Positions 17,931-27,583 of a stretch of DNA of 64,000 nt are shown one piece after another. The notes below the pieces were generated by a model. The model had not been told where the DNA came from. It saw only the letters and a program-made list of their open reading frames with translations, and did no database searches. Every line of letters begins with the position of its first letter. The stretch's first letter is position 1. The position numbers were made by a program, and so were the translations under genes. The stretch covers positions 310,001 through 374,000 of the forward strand of contig CAVSJA010000001.1 in the NCBI GenBank assembly GCA_963728145.1. Direction: 5' to 3'. The stretch comes from CAVSJA01 sp963728145 (GTDB lineage Bacteria; Bacteroidota; Bacteroidia; Chitinophagales; Chitinophagaceae).

Positions 17931-18311
17931 ATGGTAACGACAGAAGTCGCACAGCTTTCAAAAGAATGCAATGCCTGGAGGGATGCATTGCGTTCTTATC
18001 GGGATCAATTCGGCCAACTCAAATTAACTCTTCTAAAGATCGCAGGCCGACAAACCCTAAAAGAAGACCTCCTCCAGATGGAGCACCTCGACAACCAACT
18101 CCACATCCAGCTCATCAACATTCACGATCTCAAGCAAAACATTAAGGCGCACGACAAAAAGCTTCATGTAGAAATGCATAATGCAGACGGTAAGATCTCT
18201 GATGATTCTCTGGCTGATCACGAAAATCTTTACGACGATTATCAAAGTCTCGAACACAGACTTCATGATTTAAAACAGGAGTTCGAGTATTTCGCGGGGC
18301 GAACGTCATAA
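17931..18311 (+). CDS. Unknown coiled-coil protein
   Basis: 126 aa, no signal peptide, almost wholly helical and charged, with long heptad-like stretches (LKEDLLQMEHLDNQLHIQL and YDDYQSLEHRLHDLKQEFEY). Rich in His, Asp and Lys. It precedes the EF-G-like gene on the same strand by 130 bases. No family recognised; likely a small cytoplasmic coiled-coil protein. Confidence 0.65.
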   Translation: MVTTEVAQLSKECNAWRDALRSYRDQFGQLKLTLLKIAGRQTLKEDLLQMEHLDNQLHIQLINIHDLKQNIKAHDKKLHVEMHNADGKISDDSLADHENLYDDYQSLEHRLHDLKQEFEYFAGRTS

Positions 18312-18440
18312 CCTACGATAAAGCATGACTTGTATTTTGAAATGCTTCAACATTTCACATATTCTTATTCACTTTTCTGTTTCAGAGCCATACTAACCCA
18401 ACATAATAAATACGATTGCTAATTATTAAAATCATTATTT

Positions 18441-20575
18441 ATGGCTGAATTTGATACCTCACACGTAAAAAATATAGTCTTGCTGGGCCATGCCGGCGCC
18501 GGTAAGACAACGTTAGCGGAATGCATGCTTTATGAAGCAGGTATTAGTAACACGCAGAGGTTCGATTGCTGAACGCAACACAGCGGGAGACTACCACGAA
18601 CTGGAACAAGCCAGGGGCAATTCAATCTTCTCAAAATTATTACACACCAAATGGCGCGGATATAAGATCAATATCCTGGATACTCCGGGCTATGATGATT
18701 TTGTTGGAGAAGTGATCGCAACATTACGTGTTGCCGACACAGGCGTAATGTTACTGAATGCTACTGCAGGAGTTGAGGTCGGTACAGATGTTATATGGGA
18801 ATACACAGAGAAATTCCGCACACCCATGATCTTCGCTGTGAACAAACTCGATAGTGACGATGCAGATTTTGATAAAACGGTTAGCGAAGCAAAAAGTCAT
18901 TTTGGAAACAATGTTGTAGTGGTTCAATATCCACGACAGCAGGGAGTGGGTTTTCATGAGGTCGTCGATGTACTCCGCATGACCATGTATAAATTCAAGG
19001 ATGCCGGAGGCAAGCCTGAAAAACTCCCGATTCCCGAAGAAGAAAAAGAAAAAGCTGATACTTTACATAAAGAGTTGATCGAAGCTGTGGCGAGCAATGA
19101 TGAGAGCCTGATGGAAAAGTATTTTGACAAGGGCGAGCTCGACAGAAGATGAAATGAAGATGGGACTAAAGAAAGCTATGATCAATCACGACCTGTTTCC
19201 CTTATTCTGCGTTTCAGCAGAAAGAAATATGGGTAGCGGAAGATTGATGGGATTCATCGATAATGTGTGTCCCAGCGCGAATGAAATGGTCCCGCAGGTG
19301 ACTAAATCAGGAGAAAAGATCTCTTGCAATGATAAAGGGCCTGCTTGCATTTTCATTTATAAAACGGTAAATGAACCTCATGTTGGAGAAATGTCCTTCT
19401 TCAAAGTATACTCGGGAACAATAAGGAGCGGTATGGAACTGGTAAACGAAACAACCAATGTTTCCGAAAAACTCAACCAGTTATTTGTTGTAGAAGGAAA
19501 TAAGCGAACCAATGTGAGTGAACTGGTAGCTGGTGATATTGGGGCTACATTGAAATTGAAAAATACTCACGTAAACAATACGCTTCACGAAAAGGGGAAG
19601 AATTACGAATTGTTGCCTATAGAATTCCCTTCTCCGAATATGACTGTAGCAGTGGAAACAGCGAAGAAAGGAGAGGAGGAGAAACTTTCTGTTGCCTTGC
19701 ATCAGTTAAAAGAAGAAGATCCAACTGTTATTATTGAATATTCACCTGAATTAAGACAAACCCTGATCCATTGCCAGGGCGATATGCATCTTGCGGTCAT
19801 TAAGTGGAAGATTGAACACCTATATAAAGTTGATGTGAAATTCAATAAACCCAGAATTCCCTACAGGGAAACTATCCGCAAAATGGCAGAATCAAACTAT
19901 CGGCATAAAAAGCAATCTGGTGGTGCGGGTCAATTTGGAGAAGTATTCATGCGTATAGAACCCTGGCGTGAAGGCATGCCTGAGCCTGCGGGATTGAATG
20001 TACGAGGCAGGGAAACCATCGATCTCGATTGGGGTGGAAAACTCGTTTACTACAATTGTATCGTTGGTGGTGCTATCGATACCCGGTTCCTCCCTTCAGT
20101 CTTCAAAGGTGTAATGGAGAAGATGCATGAAGGTCCGCTTACGGGATCCTATGTGCGGGATGTTCGCGTGAGCATCTACGATGGTAAGATGCATCCGGTG
20201 GATTCAAATGATATTTCCTTTAAGATTGCCGGCTTGATGGCCTTCAAACAGGCATTTCAACAGGCAGATCCGCAGATCCTGGAACCAATCTATAGGGTAG
20301 AAGTGATCTGCCCCGAAGGATTAACCGGTTCGGTAATCGGGGATCTTCAAACCCGAAGAGCCATGCTGGAAGGAATGGATACTGAAGGACATTTCCAAAA
20401 GATCATCGCAAGAGTTCCTCTGGCAGAACTTAACGATTATTCTTCTTCACTTCGTTCAATAACCCAGGGTCGTGCAAAGTTCCGGATGAAATTCCAGGAA
20501 TATACTGTTGTACCATTCGAGGTTCAGAAAAAATTGCAGGAAGAGTATAGTAAGACTGCGAAGGAGGAAGTGTAA
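18441..20575 (+). pseudogene. EF-G-like translational GTPase with two +1 frameshifts
   Basis: Read across the breaks, this is a full-length (about 710 aa) EF-G paralogue of the kind that accompanies the true fusA in Bacteroidota. The start ATG at 18441 leads into the P-loop GHAGAGKT. One extra base at 18540-18543 stops this frame; removing it gives EAGLVTRRGSIAERN. The second piece has DTPGYDDF and NKLD. One extra base near 19141 breaks it again; removing it restores GELTEDEMKMGLKKAMI. The third piece runs through domains II-V (QSGGAGQFGEVFMRI, GSVIGDLQTRRAMLEGMDTE) to the stop. All other codons look intact, so either the sequence has two insertion errors or the inactivation is very recent. 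Confidence 0.85.
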
Positions 20576-20595
20576 CGACTTATACGCGATTTACT

Positions 20596-20679
20596 ATTGT
20601 TAGATGGTTTGATTGTTAGATGGTTGGTTTCATAAATAGTAAACCCAACAATCAAACAATAAAACAATCAAACCATCTA
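20596..20679. repeat. Inverted word-repeat array with ATAAATAGT core (type B)
   Basis: Lies between two converging genes. The plus arm has words like TTAGATGG and TTTGATTG; the minus arm starts at the amidase TAG and reads ATGGTTTGATTG. The centre is GTTTCATAAATAGTAAAC, itself a small hairpin, shared with the arrays at 27991, 46074 and 54065. Confidence 0.85.
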
Positions 20680-22293
20680 AATGACCGTCTGCTTAAACTC
20701 TGGCTTCATCCGATGCTTCGTCGCTTGTTCGAATGCATAAGCCATTGCAAACAATTGCGGTTCGGTGTAGGCTGATCCAAAGAGTGACAGGCCAACGGGC
20801 AGATTATATACTTTTCCGCAAGGCAGGCTGATATGTGGGTAGCCCGCTATAGCAGGGGCCGAGGGAGCGTAAACATCACCCCATCGGTCACCATACCACA
20901 TGTCAGTACTGCATGCAGGACCAATCGTGATACCGGCGATAGCATCAATCTTATTTGTATTAATCACCTCGTCGAGTATTTTCATAGATCCTTCGTGACA
21001 TTTCTTTAATGCATCCAGGTATTCTTTGGAATCAAGCCCAGACTTTTTTTCGCAGATCTCCAATGTATCCTGCTTGAAATAAGGCATCGCTTTTTCTTCA
21101 TTGTTTTTATTGAACTCAATCACTTCTTTCAGTGACTTGACTTTCGCATTGGAGGCTTGCAGATATTTATTAAGCCCATGCTTGAATTCGAATTGCAAAA
21201 CTTCCTGTTCAACTTCTCCAAGTTCAGATGTCTTGTTAAGGTATTCGATCTCGATGATCTCAGCGCCTTGTTGCTTCATGACATCAAGCGCTTTCCTGAA
21301 CAATGCATTGATATAAGTATTTTCGCTTTGTGGCCTCTTCTCAACGCCAATCCGTTTTCCTTTCAATCCATTTAGATCGAGATATTTCGTATAGTCGGTC
21401 TGGGCTTTCCCTTCAGATTGTTTTGTCACTTCATCATCGGGATCTGTTCCGGTAAGAATACCCAATACTATTGCGCAATCCTTAACCGTGCGTGCTAAAG
21501 GACCGGCCGTATCCTGTGTATGCGAGATAGGAATTATACCCGAACGGCTTACCAAACCAATAGTTGGCTTGATACCAACCACCCCATTCACAGACGCTGG
21601 ACAGGTAACCGAACCATCGGTTTCAGTGCCGATGGCAATTCCACAAAAGTTTGCAGCAACAGCTACTCCTGAACCCGAGCTTGAGCCGCAGGGATTATGA
21701 TCGAGGATATATGGATTTTTTGTCTGTCCGCCACGGCTGCTCCAACCAGAACAGGATTTATATGACCGAAAATTCGCCCACTCGCTAAGATTGGTTTTAC
21801 CCATGATAACTGCACCGGCCTCTCTCAATTTCTTTACAATAAAAGCATCCTTTGATGCGATGTTCCCTTCCATTGCCAATGAACCGGCAGTGGTCTGCAT
21901 TTTATCTGCAGTATCGATATTGTCTTTGATAAGGATGGGAATCCCATGAAGCGGCCCTCTTATTTTTCCGGCCTTTCTTTCGGCATCCATTTGGTCCGCG
22001 ATCGTCAATGCATCAGGATTCAATTCAATTATTGAATTCAACTTTGGTCCTTCCTTATCGATCTCTTTGATGCGTTGAAGATAGTGTTCTGTCAAGCCCC
22101 TTGAATTGTGTTCATTCTTCTGCATTTGCAATTGCAGGTCATCAATGGTCAATTCATTTAATTCAAAATTGTCTGCAACTTCGGCTGCATTCTTTGATTC
22201 TTTATCTACACTAATTTGACAACCTGAAAGAGATACTGCAGCAATAGACGCACCGGCAAGCGAACCGGATCTAAGAAAGTTTCGGCGGTTCAT
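20677..22293 (-). CDS. Amidase-signature family lipoprotein
   Basis: 538 aa. Begins with a twin-arginine-like signal (NRRNFLRSG) running into a lipobox (LSGC, Cys25), so probably exported and lipid-anchored. Amidase-signature triad: Lys123 (ILIKDNIDTAD), cis-Ser in PCGSSSGSG (204-206) and nucleophilic Ser228 (TETDGSVTCPAS). C-terminal GDVYAPSAPAIAGYPHISLP is typical of secreted amidases related to GatA. It hydrolyses an amide bond; the substrate is unknown. It is last in a minus-strand run after the GMC and subunit 3 genes, but a 263-base gap with a large inverted repeat separates it from them. Confidence 0.9.
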   Translation of the reverse strand: MNRRNFLRSGSLAGASIAAVSLSGCQISVDKESKNAAEVADNFELNELTIDDLQLQMQKNEHNSRGLTEHYLQRIKEIDKEGPKLNSIIELNPDALTIADQMDAERKAGKIRGPLHGIPILIKDNIDTADKMQTTAGSLAMEGNIASKDAFIVKKLREAGAVIMGKTNLSEWANFRSYKSCSGWSSRGGQTKNPYILDHNPCGSSSGSGVAVAANFCGIAIGTETDGSVTCPASVNGVVGIKPTIGLVSRSGIIPISHTQDTAGPLARTVKDCAIVLGILTGTDPDDEVTKQSEGKAQTDYTKYLDLNGLKGKRIGVEKRPQSENTYINALFRKALDVMKQQGAEIIEIEYLNKTSELGEVEQEVLQFEFKHGLNKYLQASNAKVKSLKEVIEFNKNNEEKAMPYFKQDTLEICEKKSGLDSKEYLDALKKCHEGSMKILDEVINTNKIDAIAGITIGPACSTDMWYGDRWGDVYAPSAPAIAGYPHISLPCGKVYNLPVGLSLFGSAYTEPQLFAMAYAFEQATKHRMKPEFKQTVI

Positions 22294-22354
22294 ATATTAT
22301 GAAGTGATTGATTCCGGTAATCGTCTCAAATACTTCTCTGCCTCCTTCCCTTTT

Positions 22355-22535
22355 GAACCTTGTCATTTCGAGCCCGGCGAACTGATGCAACTTTGCAATA
22401 GAGGTTTGAAGGGCGAGAAATCTGCGTAATTAGCAACTGATCGAATTTCGGAGAGTTGCCTATCACGTAGATTTCTCGCCCTAGTCGCCTTATGCCGAGA
22501 TGCTGTTATGCGCCGGGCTCGAAATGACAAGGTTC
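22355..22535. repeat. Nested inverted repeat (GTCATTTCGAG type)
   Basis: Outer arms of 25 bases (22355-22379 and 22511-22535) are perfect reverse complements and contain TTGTCATTTCGAGCCCGG. Inner arms of 17 bases (22411-22427 and 22465-22481, GGGCGAGAAATCT core) match with one mismatch. The element ends 22 bases before the subunit 3 stop. The wording GTCATTTCGAG ... GAGAAATCT is one I associate with dispersed intergenic repeats in other Bacteroidota. Confidence 0.85.
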
Positions 22536-22556
22536 TAAAGAGAAGGACGCAGAGCA

Positions 22557-23213
22557 TCAATACTTCGCGCATTCATTCATCTCCTTCTCAGAATATGCAA
22601 GCCCGTATTGTTTCAACACATCATCCGGCACGCCATTCCACCTGTTGGGCACATTACCCATATACCCGAGGTCCTTCACCCCAATTTCACTGGTATAAAA
22701 TCCGGTTGCAGTAAGATTCCGCATCAGGTTAAAGAAGGCGACACCGCGTTTCATTTCTGGTTTTGCTTTGTCGGGCCATGCGATATCATCGACGATTTGC
22801 ATACGCTGCGTTTCGCTGGCATCCTTGAAAGATTTTTCAAATCGTTTGTATGATTCAATATCCAGCCAACGCAAACCTCCGCGCATTGGCGTCTGATGGT
22901 TGGGCATATCAATCACAATAAAATCAATGAATTTTGGCACGCCTGAGTCGGTGGCACTTCCACTTACTTCATCTTTTGGAATAATGATATCAGCAAGAAT
23001 GCCGATCGTTGCCATTTCATGATCAGTGAAGAATTTTTTCGACATCAATTCCTTATCCCGTTCGGCTTCTTCCTTTGTACGGTCAATGGTAAATTCGCTT
23101 GCTGCAAGAGGTGGCTTCGGAACATCTTTCTTTTCGAGCTTGCATCCTTCCAATAAGAATCCTGCAGATAGAGTGCCGAATGCGATTGTTTTGATTGATT
23201 TTCTTCTATCCAT
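22557..23213 (-). CDS. Gluconate 2-dehydrogenase subunit 3-like lipoprotein
   Basis: 218 aa. Signal with DRRKSIK and lipobox LLEGC (Cys24). The family signature is clear: FFTDHEMATIGILADIIIP, DSGVPKFIDFIVIDMP, then MRGGLRWLD and a C-terminal region that holds the partner flavoprotein. In this family the small subunit helps export and anchoring of the GMC subunit encoded just upstream in transcription order. The pair probably oxidises a sugar or alcohol in the periplasm. Confidence 0.9.
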   Translation of the reverse strand: MDRRKSIKTIAFGTLSAGFLLEGCKLEKKDVPKPPLAASEFTIDRTKEEAERDKELMSKKFFTDHEMATIGILADIIIPKDEVSGSATDSGVPKFIDFIVIDMPNHQTPMRGGLRWLDIESYKRFEKSFKDASETQRMQIVDDIAWPDKAKPEMKRGVAFFNLMRNLTATGFYTSEIGVKDLGYMGNVPNRWNGVPDDVLKQYGLAYSEKEMNECAKY

Positions 23214-23227
23214 ATATTTTTCTTTAC

Positions 23228-23288
23228 GGTTCCGAACCCTAAAACGGGCATGATTAAATTCTATCAGCCTCTCTTAGGGTTCGGAACC
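23228..23288. promoter_or_regulatory. 15-bp hairpin between GMC and subunit 3 genes
   Basis: Perfect arms GGTTCCGAACCCTAA (23228-23242) and its complement (23274-23288) around a 31-base loop. It begins right after the GMC stop in transcription direction. There is no T run, so it is better seen as an mRNA processing or stability hairpin inside an operon than as a terminator. Confidence 0.6.
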
Positions 23289-23291
23289 TTA

Positions 23292-25040
23292 TTAAAGGTT
23301 TCTTTTTTTCATCTCATCAACTATATACTCACTACTTCTCAGTGACAGAGCAAGTATTGTCCACGTAATATTTTTATCAGCCTGCGATACAAATGGTCCT
23401 CCATCAACCACAAATAGATTTTTGCAATCGTGTGCCTGGCTCCATTTGTTCAATGCTGAATTTCTTGAATTGCTTCCCATACGAACCGTACCGGCCTCAT
23501 GAATGATCTTTCCCGGATCTTCCAATCCATAATTGTTTTCCGGACCATCACTTGCACCCCAGGTGATCACTGCACCCATTTCGTGCATGATCTCCTTGAA
23601 TGTTTCTTTCATGTGCTTGGCCTGCTTTATTTCATGTTCAGTCCATTTCACATTGAAGCGTAAAACAGGAATTCCATATTTATCTACTACCTTGGGATCG
23701 ATCTCACAATAATTATTAATATCAGCAAGTGCTTCACCGCGACCAGCCATTCCAACTCCAGCCCCATAGAAATAGCGATAATCCTTCTTTAGAGATTGAC
23801 CATACCCACCAGCTTCTTTTTTCTGACCATTCACGGGATATTTTCCATTCATTCCTTCAATACCAAATCCAAAACCGTAGGATGGCTGACCCATTCCACC
23901 CCAATACTCAATATGATAACCACGGGGAAAATCAAGCTTTTTATTATCAAGCCACCATGGAGAATAGATATGCATTCCCCCAACACCATCTTCATTGTAT
24001 CGCTTTCTTCCAAATAAATTCGGCAGCACACCACCCATTGCAGCACCGGTTGAATCGTGAAGATATTTTCCAACAACATCACTCGCATTTGCCAATCCAT
24101 TTGGATGACGGCTGGATTTTGAATTCAACATCAATCTCGCCGATTCACATGCGCTTGCTGCAAGAATGACCACGCGTCCGTTCACCTGGTATTCCTTCAT
24201 ATCATCCTTATTCACATACGAGACTCCTGTGGCAAGTCCTTCATTGTTTGTAAGTACTTCGCGCGCCATTGCATTTGTCAGCACATCGATATTACCGGTT
24301 GCAATTGCAGGCTTCACCAATACAGATGAGGATGAGAAATCGGCATAAGCCACGCTGCATCCCCGGTTGCATTGAGCGCAATAAATACATTCACCCCTGT
24401 TCTTGTCATCGGGTAATGCTTTCGTAAGGATCGAAAGCCTGGAGGGTATTACTTTTACACCAACATTAGTTGCCGCTTTCTTGATGATCAACTCATGCAA
24501 TCTTGGTTTGGGCGGAGGAAGAAAGAAACCATCCGGATCATTTTCCAATCCCTCATTGGTTCCGAAAACACCAATCATTTTATCGATGCGGTCATAGTAT
24601 GGTTTGATGTCCTCATAACCGATCGGCCAATCATCACCCAATCCATCGATGCTTTTACGTTTGAAATCTTTTGGACCGAATCGCAATGAAATTCTTCCCC
24701 AGTGATTGGTCCGGCCACCCAACATTCTCGCACGCCACCAGTCCCATTTCGTTCCTTTATTATGGGTATAAGGCTCGCCGTCGATATCCCATCCCCAGTA
24801 GCTTGCGTCGAAATCTCCGAAGGGGCGGAATTTCGTACTCGCACCCCGCCTCGGAGATTCCCAGGGATTTTTGAATTGAGTTTGATTGGTTCGGGGATCG
24901 TACATCGGGCCAGCTTCAATAAGCGCAACCTTTAGACCGGCATTTGCAAGTACCCAGGCAGCCATTCCACCACCTGCTCCCGACCCAACAATTACTGCAT
25001 CATATTGCTTTGAACTCTTCTTAACCTGGAAGTCTCCCAT
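23292..25040 (-). CDS. GMC-family FAD oxidoreductase
   Basis: 582 aa. N-terminal FAD-binding motif VGSGAGGGMAA (about residues 18-28) and EAGPMYDPRTN, then the GMC signature region LGGRTNHWGRISLRFGPKDF. A cysteine cluster, GECIYCAQCNRGC, is as found in gluconate 2-dehydrogenase-type flavoproteins. The end has the catalytic-loop region IIHEAGTVRMG and the second FAD motif FVVDGGPFVSQADKNITWTI. No signal peptide of its own, consistent with export together with the subunit 3 partner 78 bases downstream. The substrate is probably a sugar or polyol. Confidence 0.92.
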   Translation of the reverse strand: MGDFQVKKSSKQYDAVIVGSGAGGGMAAWVLANAGLKVALIEAGPMYDPRTNQTQFKNPWESPRRGASTKFRPFGDFDASYWGWDIDGEPYTHNKGTKWDWWRARMLGGRTNHWGRISLRFGPKDFKRKSIDGLGDDWPIGYEDIKPYYDRIDKMIGVFGTNEGLENDPDGFFLPPPKPRLHELIIKKAATNVGVKVIPSRLSILTKALPDDKNRGECIYCAQCNRGCSVAYADFSSSSVLVKPAIATGNIDVLTNAMAREVLTNNEGLATGVSYVNKDDMKEYQVNGRVVILAASACESARLMLNSKSSRHPNGLANASDVVGKYLHDSTGAAMGGVLPNLFGRKRYNEDGVGGMHIYSPWWLDNKKLDFPRGYHIEYWGGMGQPSYGFGFGIEGMNGKYPVNGQKKEAGGYGQSLKKDYRYFYGAGVGMAGRGEALADINNYCEIDPKVVDKYGIPVLRFNVKWTEHEIKQAKHMKETFKEIMHEMGAVITWGASDGPENNYGLEDPGKIIHEAGTVRMGSNSRNSALNKWSQAHDCKNLFVVDGGPFVSQADKNITWTILALSLRSSEYIVDEMKKRNL

Positions 25041-25183
25041 ACGAATTTAATTGAGGTATAATAAAGCTGCATAAATGTAAATTATTAAGTACTAACTGAA
25101 AACAGTTTTTTTTCAAACAGTAATTAGAATATTTGAGCAGAAGTTTTTCAGTTTGAATTCTTTCAAAACATTCTTCTTAAATT

Positions 25184-25232
25184 CATCTGCATTCTCAAAT
25201 ATCAAATCTGCAATATGAAATATAAAATAATA
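25184..25232. repeat. Single-arm heptad array (AATATGA type)
   Basis: Seven 7-base words in phase: CATCTGC, ATTCTCA, AATATCA, AATCTGC, AATATGA, AATATAA, AATAATA. No opposite arm was seen. It lies between two minus-strand genes. Confidence 0.65.
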
Positions 25233-25281
25233 ATCTGCTTTTGTTAGAACCATTTGGCTTTAGGAAATTAGTTGGTAGGGG

Positions 25282-25334
25282 ATCCCCGCTTGGTTACCTC
25301 ATTTCAGAAGTCTCTGAGATTGTAACGCGGGGAT
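25282..25334. repeat. Interrupted hairpin ATCCCCGC / GCGGGGAT
   Basis: Arms ATCCCCGC (25282-25289) and GCGGGGAT (25327-25334), with an inner pair GTTAC (25293-25297) / GTAAC (25322-25326). It lies about 80 bases beyond the acetylesterase stop. Confidence 0.5.
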
Positions 25335-25412
25335 GACGAGCGTGAGGTGTAAGCGCAGAGAAGAAAAATACTGGCGAAGTTCTTAATAACCTAAGTACAC
25401 CGTTTCAAGAAA

Positions 25413-26843
25413 TTATCTTCTCATCCCTGGTTCCAAAACAATATCAACCTGCCAGTCATCAGTCCTGAATGGATCAAGCGGTAATCCCTCTTTGCTGAAT
25501 ACATTTGGCCTCGAGGTATTATAAAATCCAAATCGTACGGCTTTCGGATCCTTTATCGAATCATTCCATACTACAATCTTATCCTTTGCTATATTGGCCT
25601 TTGCTGGTTTGAATACTTTGTCTTCTCCTGCAATCCAGAATTCCATTGGCTCTGTTCCTTTAAGCGTAAATCCGTTCGGCACATTTTCAAAGCTTAAGGT
25701 TGCCATACCGTTTTTCATTTCGATTGATCGATAGGTTGGATACTTATAAACTATACCAGCTTGTTTATAATTTTCTCCCAAAGCAAGATTCGCTAATCTC
25801 AATCCAACATCCAGTTTATTTGTAGGATGAATGTCTTTCACATTATCTACGAGATCTGTGACTACTACCATTCCGGTTCGTGGATGTTTTTGAGCTCTTG
25901 ATTGTTGTTCTCGTAAAAAAGAAGAACTGCTGGTATTGCCGTAATCGAAAGGTGCGATCTGTACAAAATAAAAAGGGAATTCTTTCTTCCACGCCTTTCT
26001 CCATGAATCGATCATTGAAGTGAGCAGCTTTTCATATGTTGAAGCTGTACCAACATTGGATTCTCCCTGGTACCAGATTGCGCCAGCAATTGGGAAATTG
26101 GTGATGGGAGCGATCATCGCATTGTATGCATAACCATTGCTGACAGGCCACCATGCTGCGGGCGTAAGTTTTTCTGAGGCAAGTTTGAGAGTGGGTTCAC
26201 TTACGACAACCTCTGTCGGTGTCCAGGTCTCTGCAGGCGTGCCACCCCAACTGGAATTGATCAAACCTATTGGAACATTTAGCTGCTGCTGTAATTTCTT
26301 TCCGAAAAAATAACCAACTGCGCTGAATCCCTTTAATGATTCCGGTCCACAAACTTTCCATTCGCCTTCGCAATTGTCCTGCGGATTGGTTGAAGTTCGT
26401 TTTGGAATATGAAACAACCTGATATTTGGATTATCCGATTTGGGCAATTCATCAATGATCTGTTTCAAATTCTGATCACTGCTCCATTCCATATTGGATT
26501 GACCTGAGCAAACCCAAACCTCACCAACCATTATGTTCTCAAGTGTGATAGTATTTTGCCCTTTAAATGTAATTGTAAATGGACCTCCGGCGGAAGGAGT
26601 ACTTATCTTAATTCTCCAATTGGCATTACCCGTAGTAGTAACCGAATCTTTTTTATTATTCCAGGATGTAGTGACAATAACTTTTTCTCCCGGAGACCCC
26701 CAGCCCCATAATTCCATTTCAGATTTTTGCTGAATCACCATATTACTCGCCAACACATTCGGCAAGCGAATCTTTGCAGTAGAAGAAAATGATAAGGCTA
26801 AAAAAATAATGGAGACCAGAGTAGTGATTAGGTTGTTTCTCAT
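25413..26843 (-). CDS. Sialate O-acetylesterase-like SGNH hydrolase
   Basis: 476 aa from the ATG at 26843, chosen because a signal peptide follows (NLITTLVSIIFLALSFSSTA); a longer in-frame start would bury it. N-terminal beta domain (NVLASNMVIQQKSEMELWGW), then the SGNH hydrolase with block I VCSGQSNMEW (Ser near 113), the WGGTPAETW loop and WYQGESN (block III). Conserved C-terminal part includes EEFPFYFVQIAPF-like KEFPFYFVQIAPFDYG. It removes O-acetyl groups from sialic acids or other sugars in the periplasm or at the cell surface. Transcribed alone. Confidence 0.9.
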   Translation of the reverse strand: MRNNLITTLVSIIFLALSFSSTAKIRLPNVLASNMVIQQKSEMELWGWGSPGEKVIVTTSWNNKKDSVTTTGNANWRIKISTPSAGGPFTITFKGQNTITLENIMVGEVWVCSGQSNMEWSSDQNLKQIIDELPKSDNPNIRLFHIPKRTSTNPQDNCEGEWKVCGPESLKGFSAVGYFFGKKLQQQLNVPIGLINSSWGGTPAETWTPTEVVVSEPTLKLASEKLTPAAWWPVSNGYAYNAMIAPITNFPIAGAIWYQGESNVGTASTYEKLLTSMIDSWRKAWKKEFPFYFVQIAPFDYGNTSSSSFLREQQSRAQKHPRTGMVVVTDLVDNVKDIHPTNKLDVGLRLANLALGENYKQAGIVYKYPTYRSIEMKNGMATLSFENVPNGFTLKGTEPMEFWIAGEDKVFKPAKANIAKDKIVVWNDSIKDPKAVRFGFYNTSRPNVFSKEGLPLDPFRTDDWQVDIVLEPGMRR

Positions 26844-26908
26844 AGTATGAAAATAAAACTTTTGACGCGAAAGTATTTCAACCACCACGCTGATGTTATA
26901 CAAGCCTC

Positions 26909-26974
26909 GCTCCGCCTTCGGCGGAGCAAAAAGGGGGGATTTCGTGCTACCAACATTTGGCCCCTAACGGGGCC
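26909..26974. repeat. Two adjacent GC-rich hairpins
   Basis: GCTCCGCC-TTC-GGCGGAGC at 26909-26927 and GGCCCC-TAAC-GGGGCC at 26959-26974, joined by TGCTACCAACATTTGG. They lie upstream of the acetylesterase start. The wording resembles dispersed GC-hairpin elements in other Bacteroidota, but no second copy is in this window. Confidence 0.6.
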
Positions 26975-27030
26975 GGACTTAATAGTTAACTAATTATTCA
27001 TTGAAGACAATTACCTGAGAATTTCTGTCC

Positions 27031-27076
27031 CTTGTCAACCCTGTCAACCCTGTCAACCCTGTCAACCTTGTCAACC
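27031..27076 (-). repeat. Single-arm 9-base word array (GGTTGACAG type A)
   Basis: Read on the minus strand, five near-identical 9-base words GGTTGACAG/GGTTGACAA starting 18 bases after the stop codon of the NTF2-like gene. No opposite arm. Confidence 0.85.
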
Positions 27077-27094
27077 AAAAGCTTTTGATAGAAA

Positions 27095-27583
27095 TCACTC
27101 CATCGCCTTCGCCGCCGCAAACGTCTGCTCATTAGCGTCCGACTTCGCATCTGCATCTACCAGTATTTTCCATTTTCCGTTTTCTTTTCTAAGTGCAACA
27201 TGAAATTTGCCATAGCCGGTAAAGGTCTTCCCATCTGCAGTAGTATGGCTGGATTTATAATAACCCACTTCAAAAGCCTGGTCATCGGAGGCGATTCGCT
27301 GAAGAAATCTCAATTCGATATTGTTTTTACCAGTCCTTTTGGGGGCCGTCTTTGGGAAATACTGGTCGTAGTCAAGCACCTTATTGGCATCCTGTTCTAC
27401 CCTTAAAACATCCTTGCTATGTACAGCCTTAAACCCTTCATTGTCGCCGTCATTAAAGCTTTTTATAAATGGCTTCCAGACCTGTTCGTTGATGTCTTTC
27501 TGGTGGTTCTGGGAAAGCCCCAGGAAACTACTAGTTATGAGGAAAACGAGGATAAGGGTTTTCCTGTAAACCTGATTTGGCAT
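27095..27583 (-). CDS. Secreted NTF2-like / DUF4440-type protein
   Basis: 162 aa from the ATG at 27583, which gives a signal peptide (KTLILVFLITSSFLGLSQ). The mature part has the cone-shaped NTF2-like pattern: an N-terminal helix with VWKPFIKSFNDGDNEGFKAV, the loop HSKDVLRVEQDANKVLDYDQY, then strands ending GKFHVALRKENGKWKILVD. Proteins of this type are small periplasmic binding or enzyme domains; the ligand is unknown. Divergent from the 27732 gene. Confidence 0.8.
   Translation of the reverse strand: MPNQVYRKTLILVFLITSSFLGLSQNHQKDINEQVWKPFIKSFNDGDNEGFKAVHSKDVLRVEQDANKVLDYDQYFPKTAPKRTGKNNIELRFLQRIASDDQAFEVGYYKSSHTTADGKTFTGYGKFHVALRKENGKWKILVDADAKSDANEQTFAAAKAME

Larger units (their letters stand above)
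25041..25412. other. 372-base AT-rich intergenic region
   Basis: No gene seen. It holds a single-arm heptad array at 25184-25232 and an interrupted hairpin at 25282-25334. The first 90 bases next to the GMC start are AT-rich; I found no perfect TAnnTTTG in the needed orientation. Confidence 0.6.

Noticed and set aside
18441..18600. Programmed +1 frameshift in the EF-G-like gene
   Set aside because: No slippery motif or stop-codon context typical of such sites was seen, and a second unrelated +1 break follows 600 bases later.
22355..22535. MITE with terminal repeats
   Set aside because: Possible, but no flanking direct repeat was seen and no second copy is in the window; kept only as an inverted repeat.
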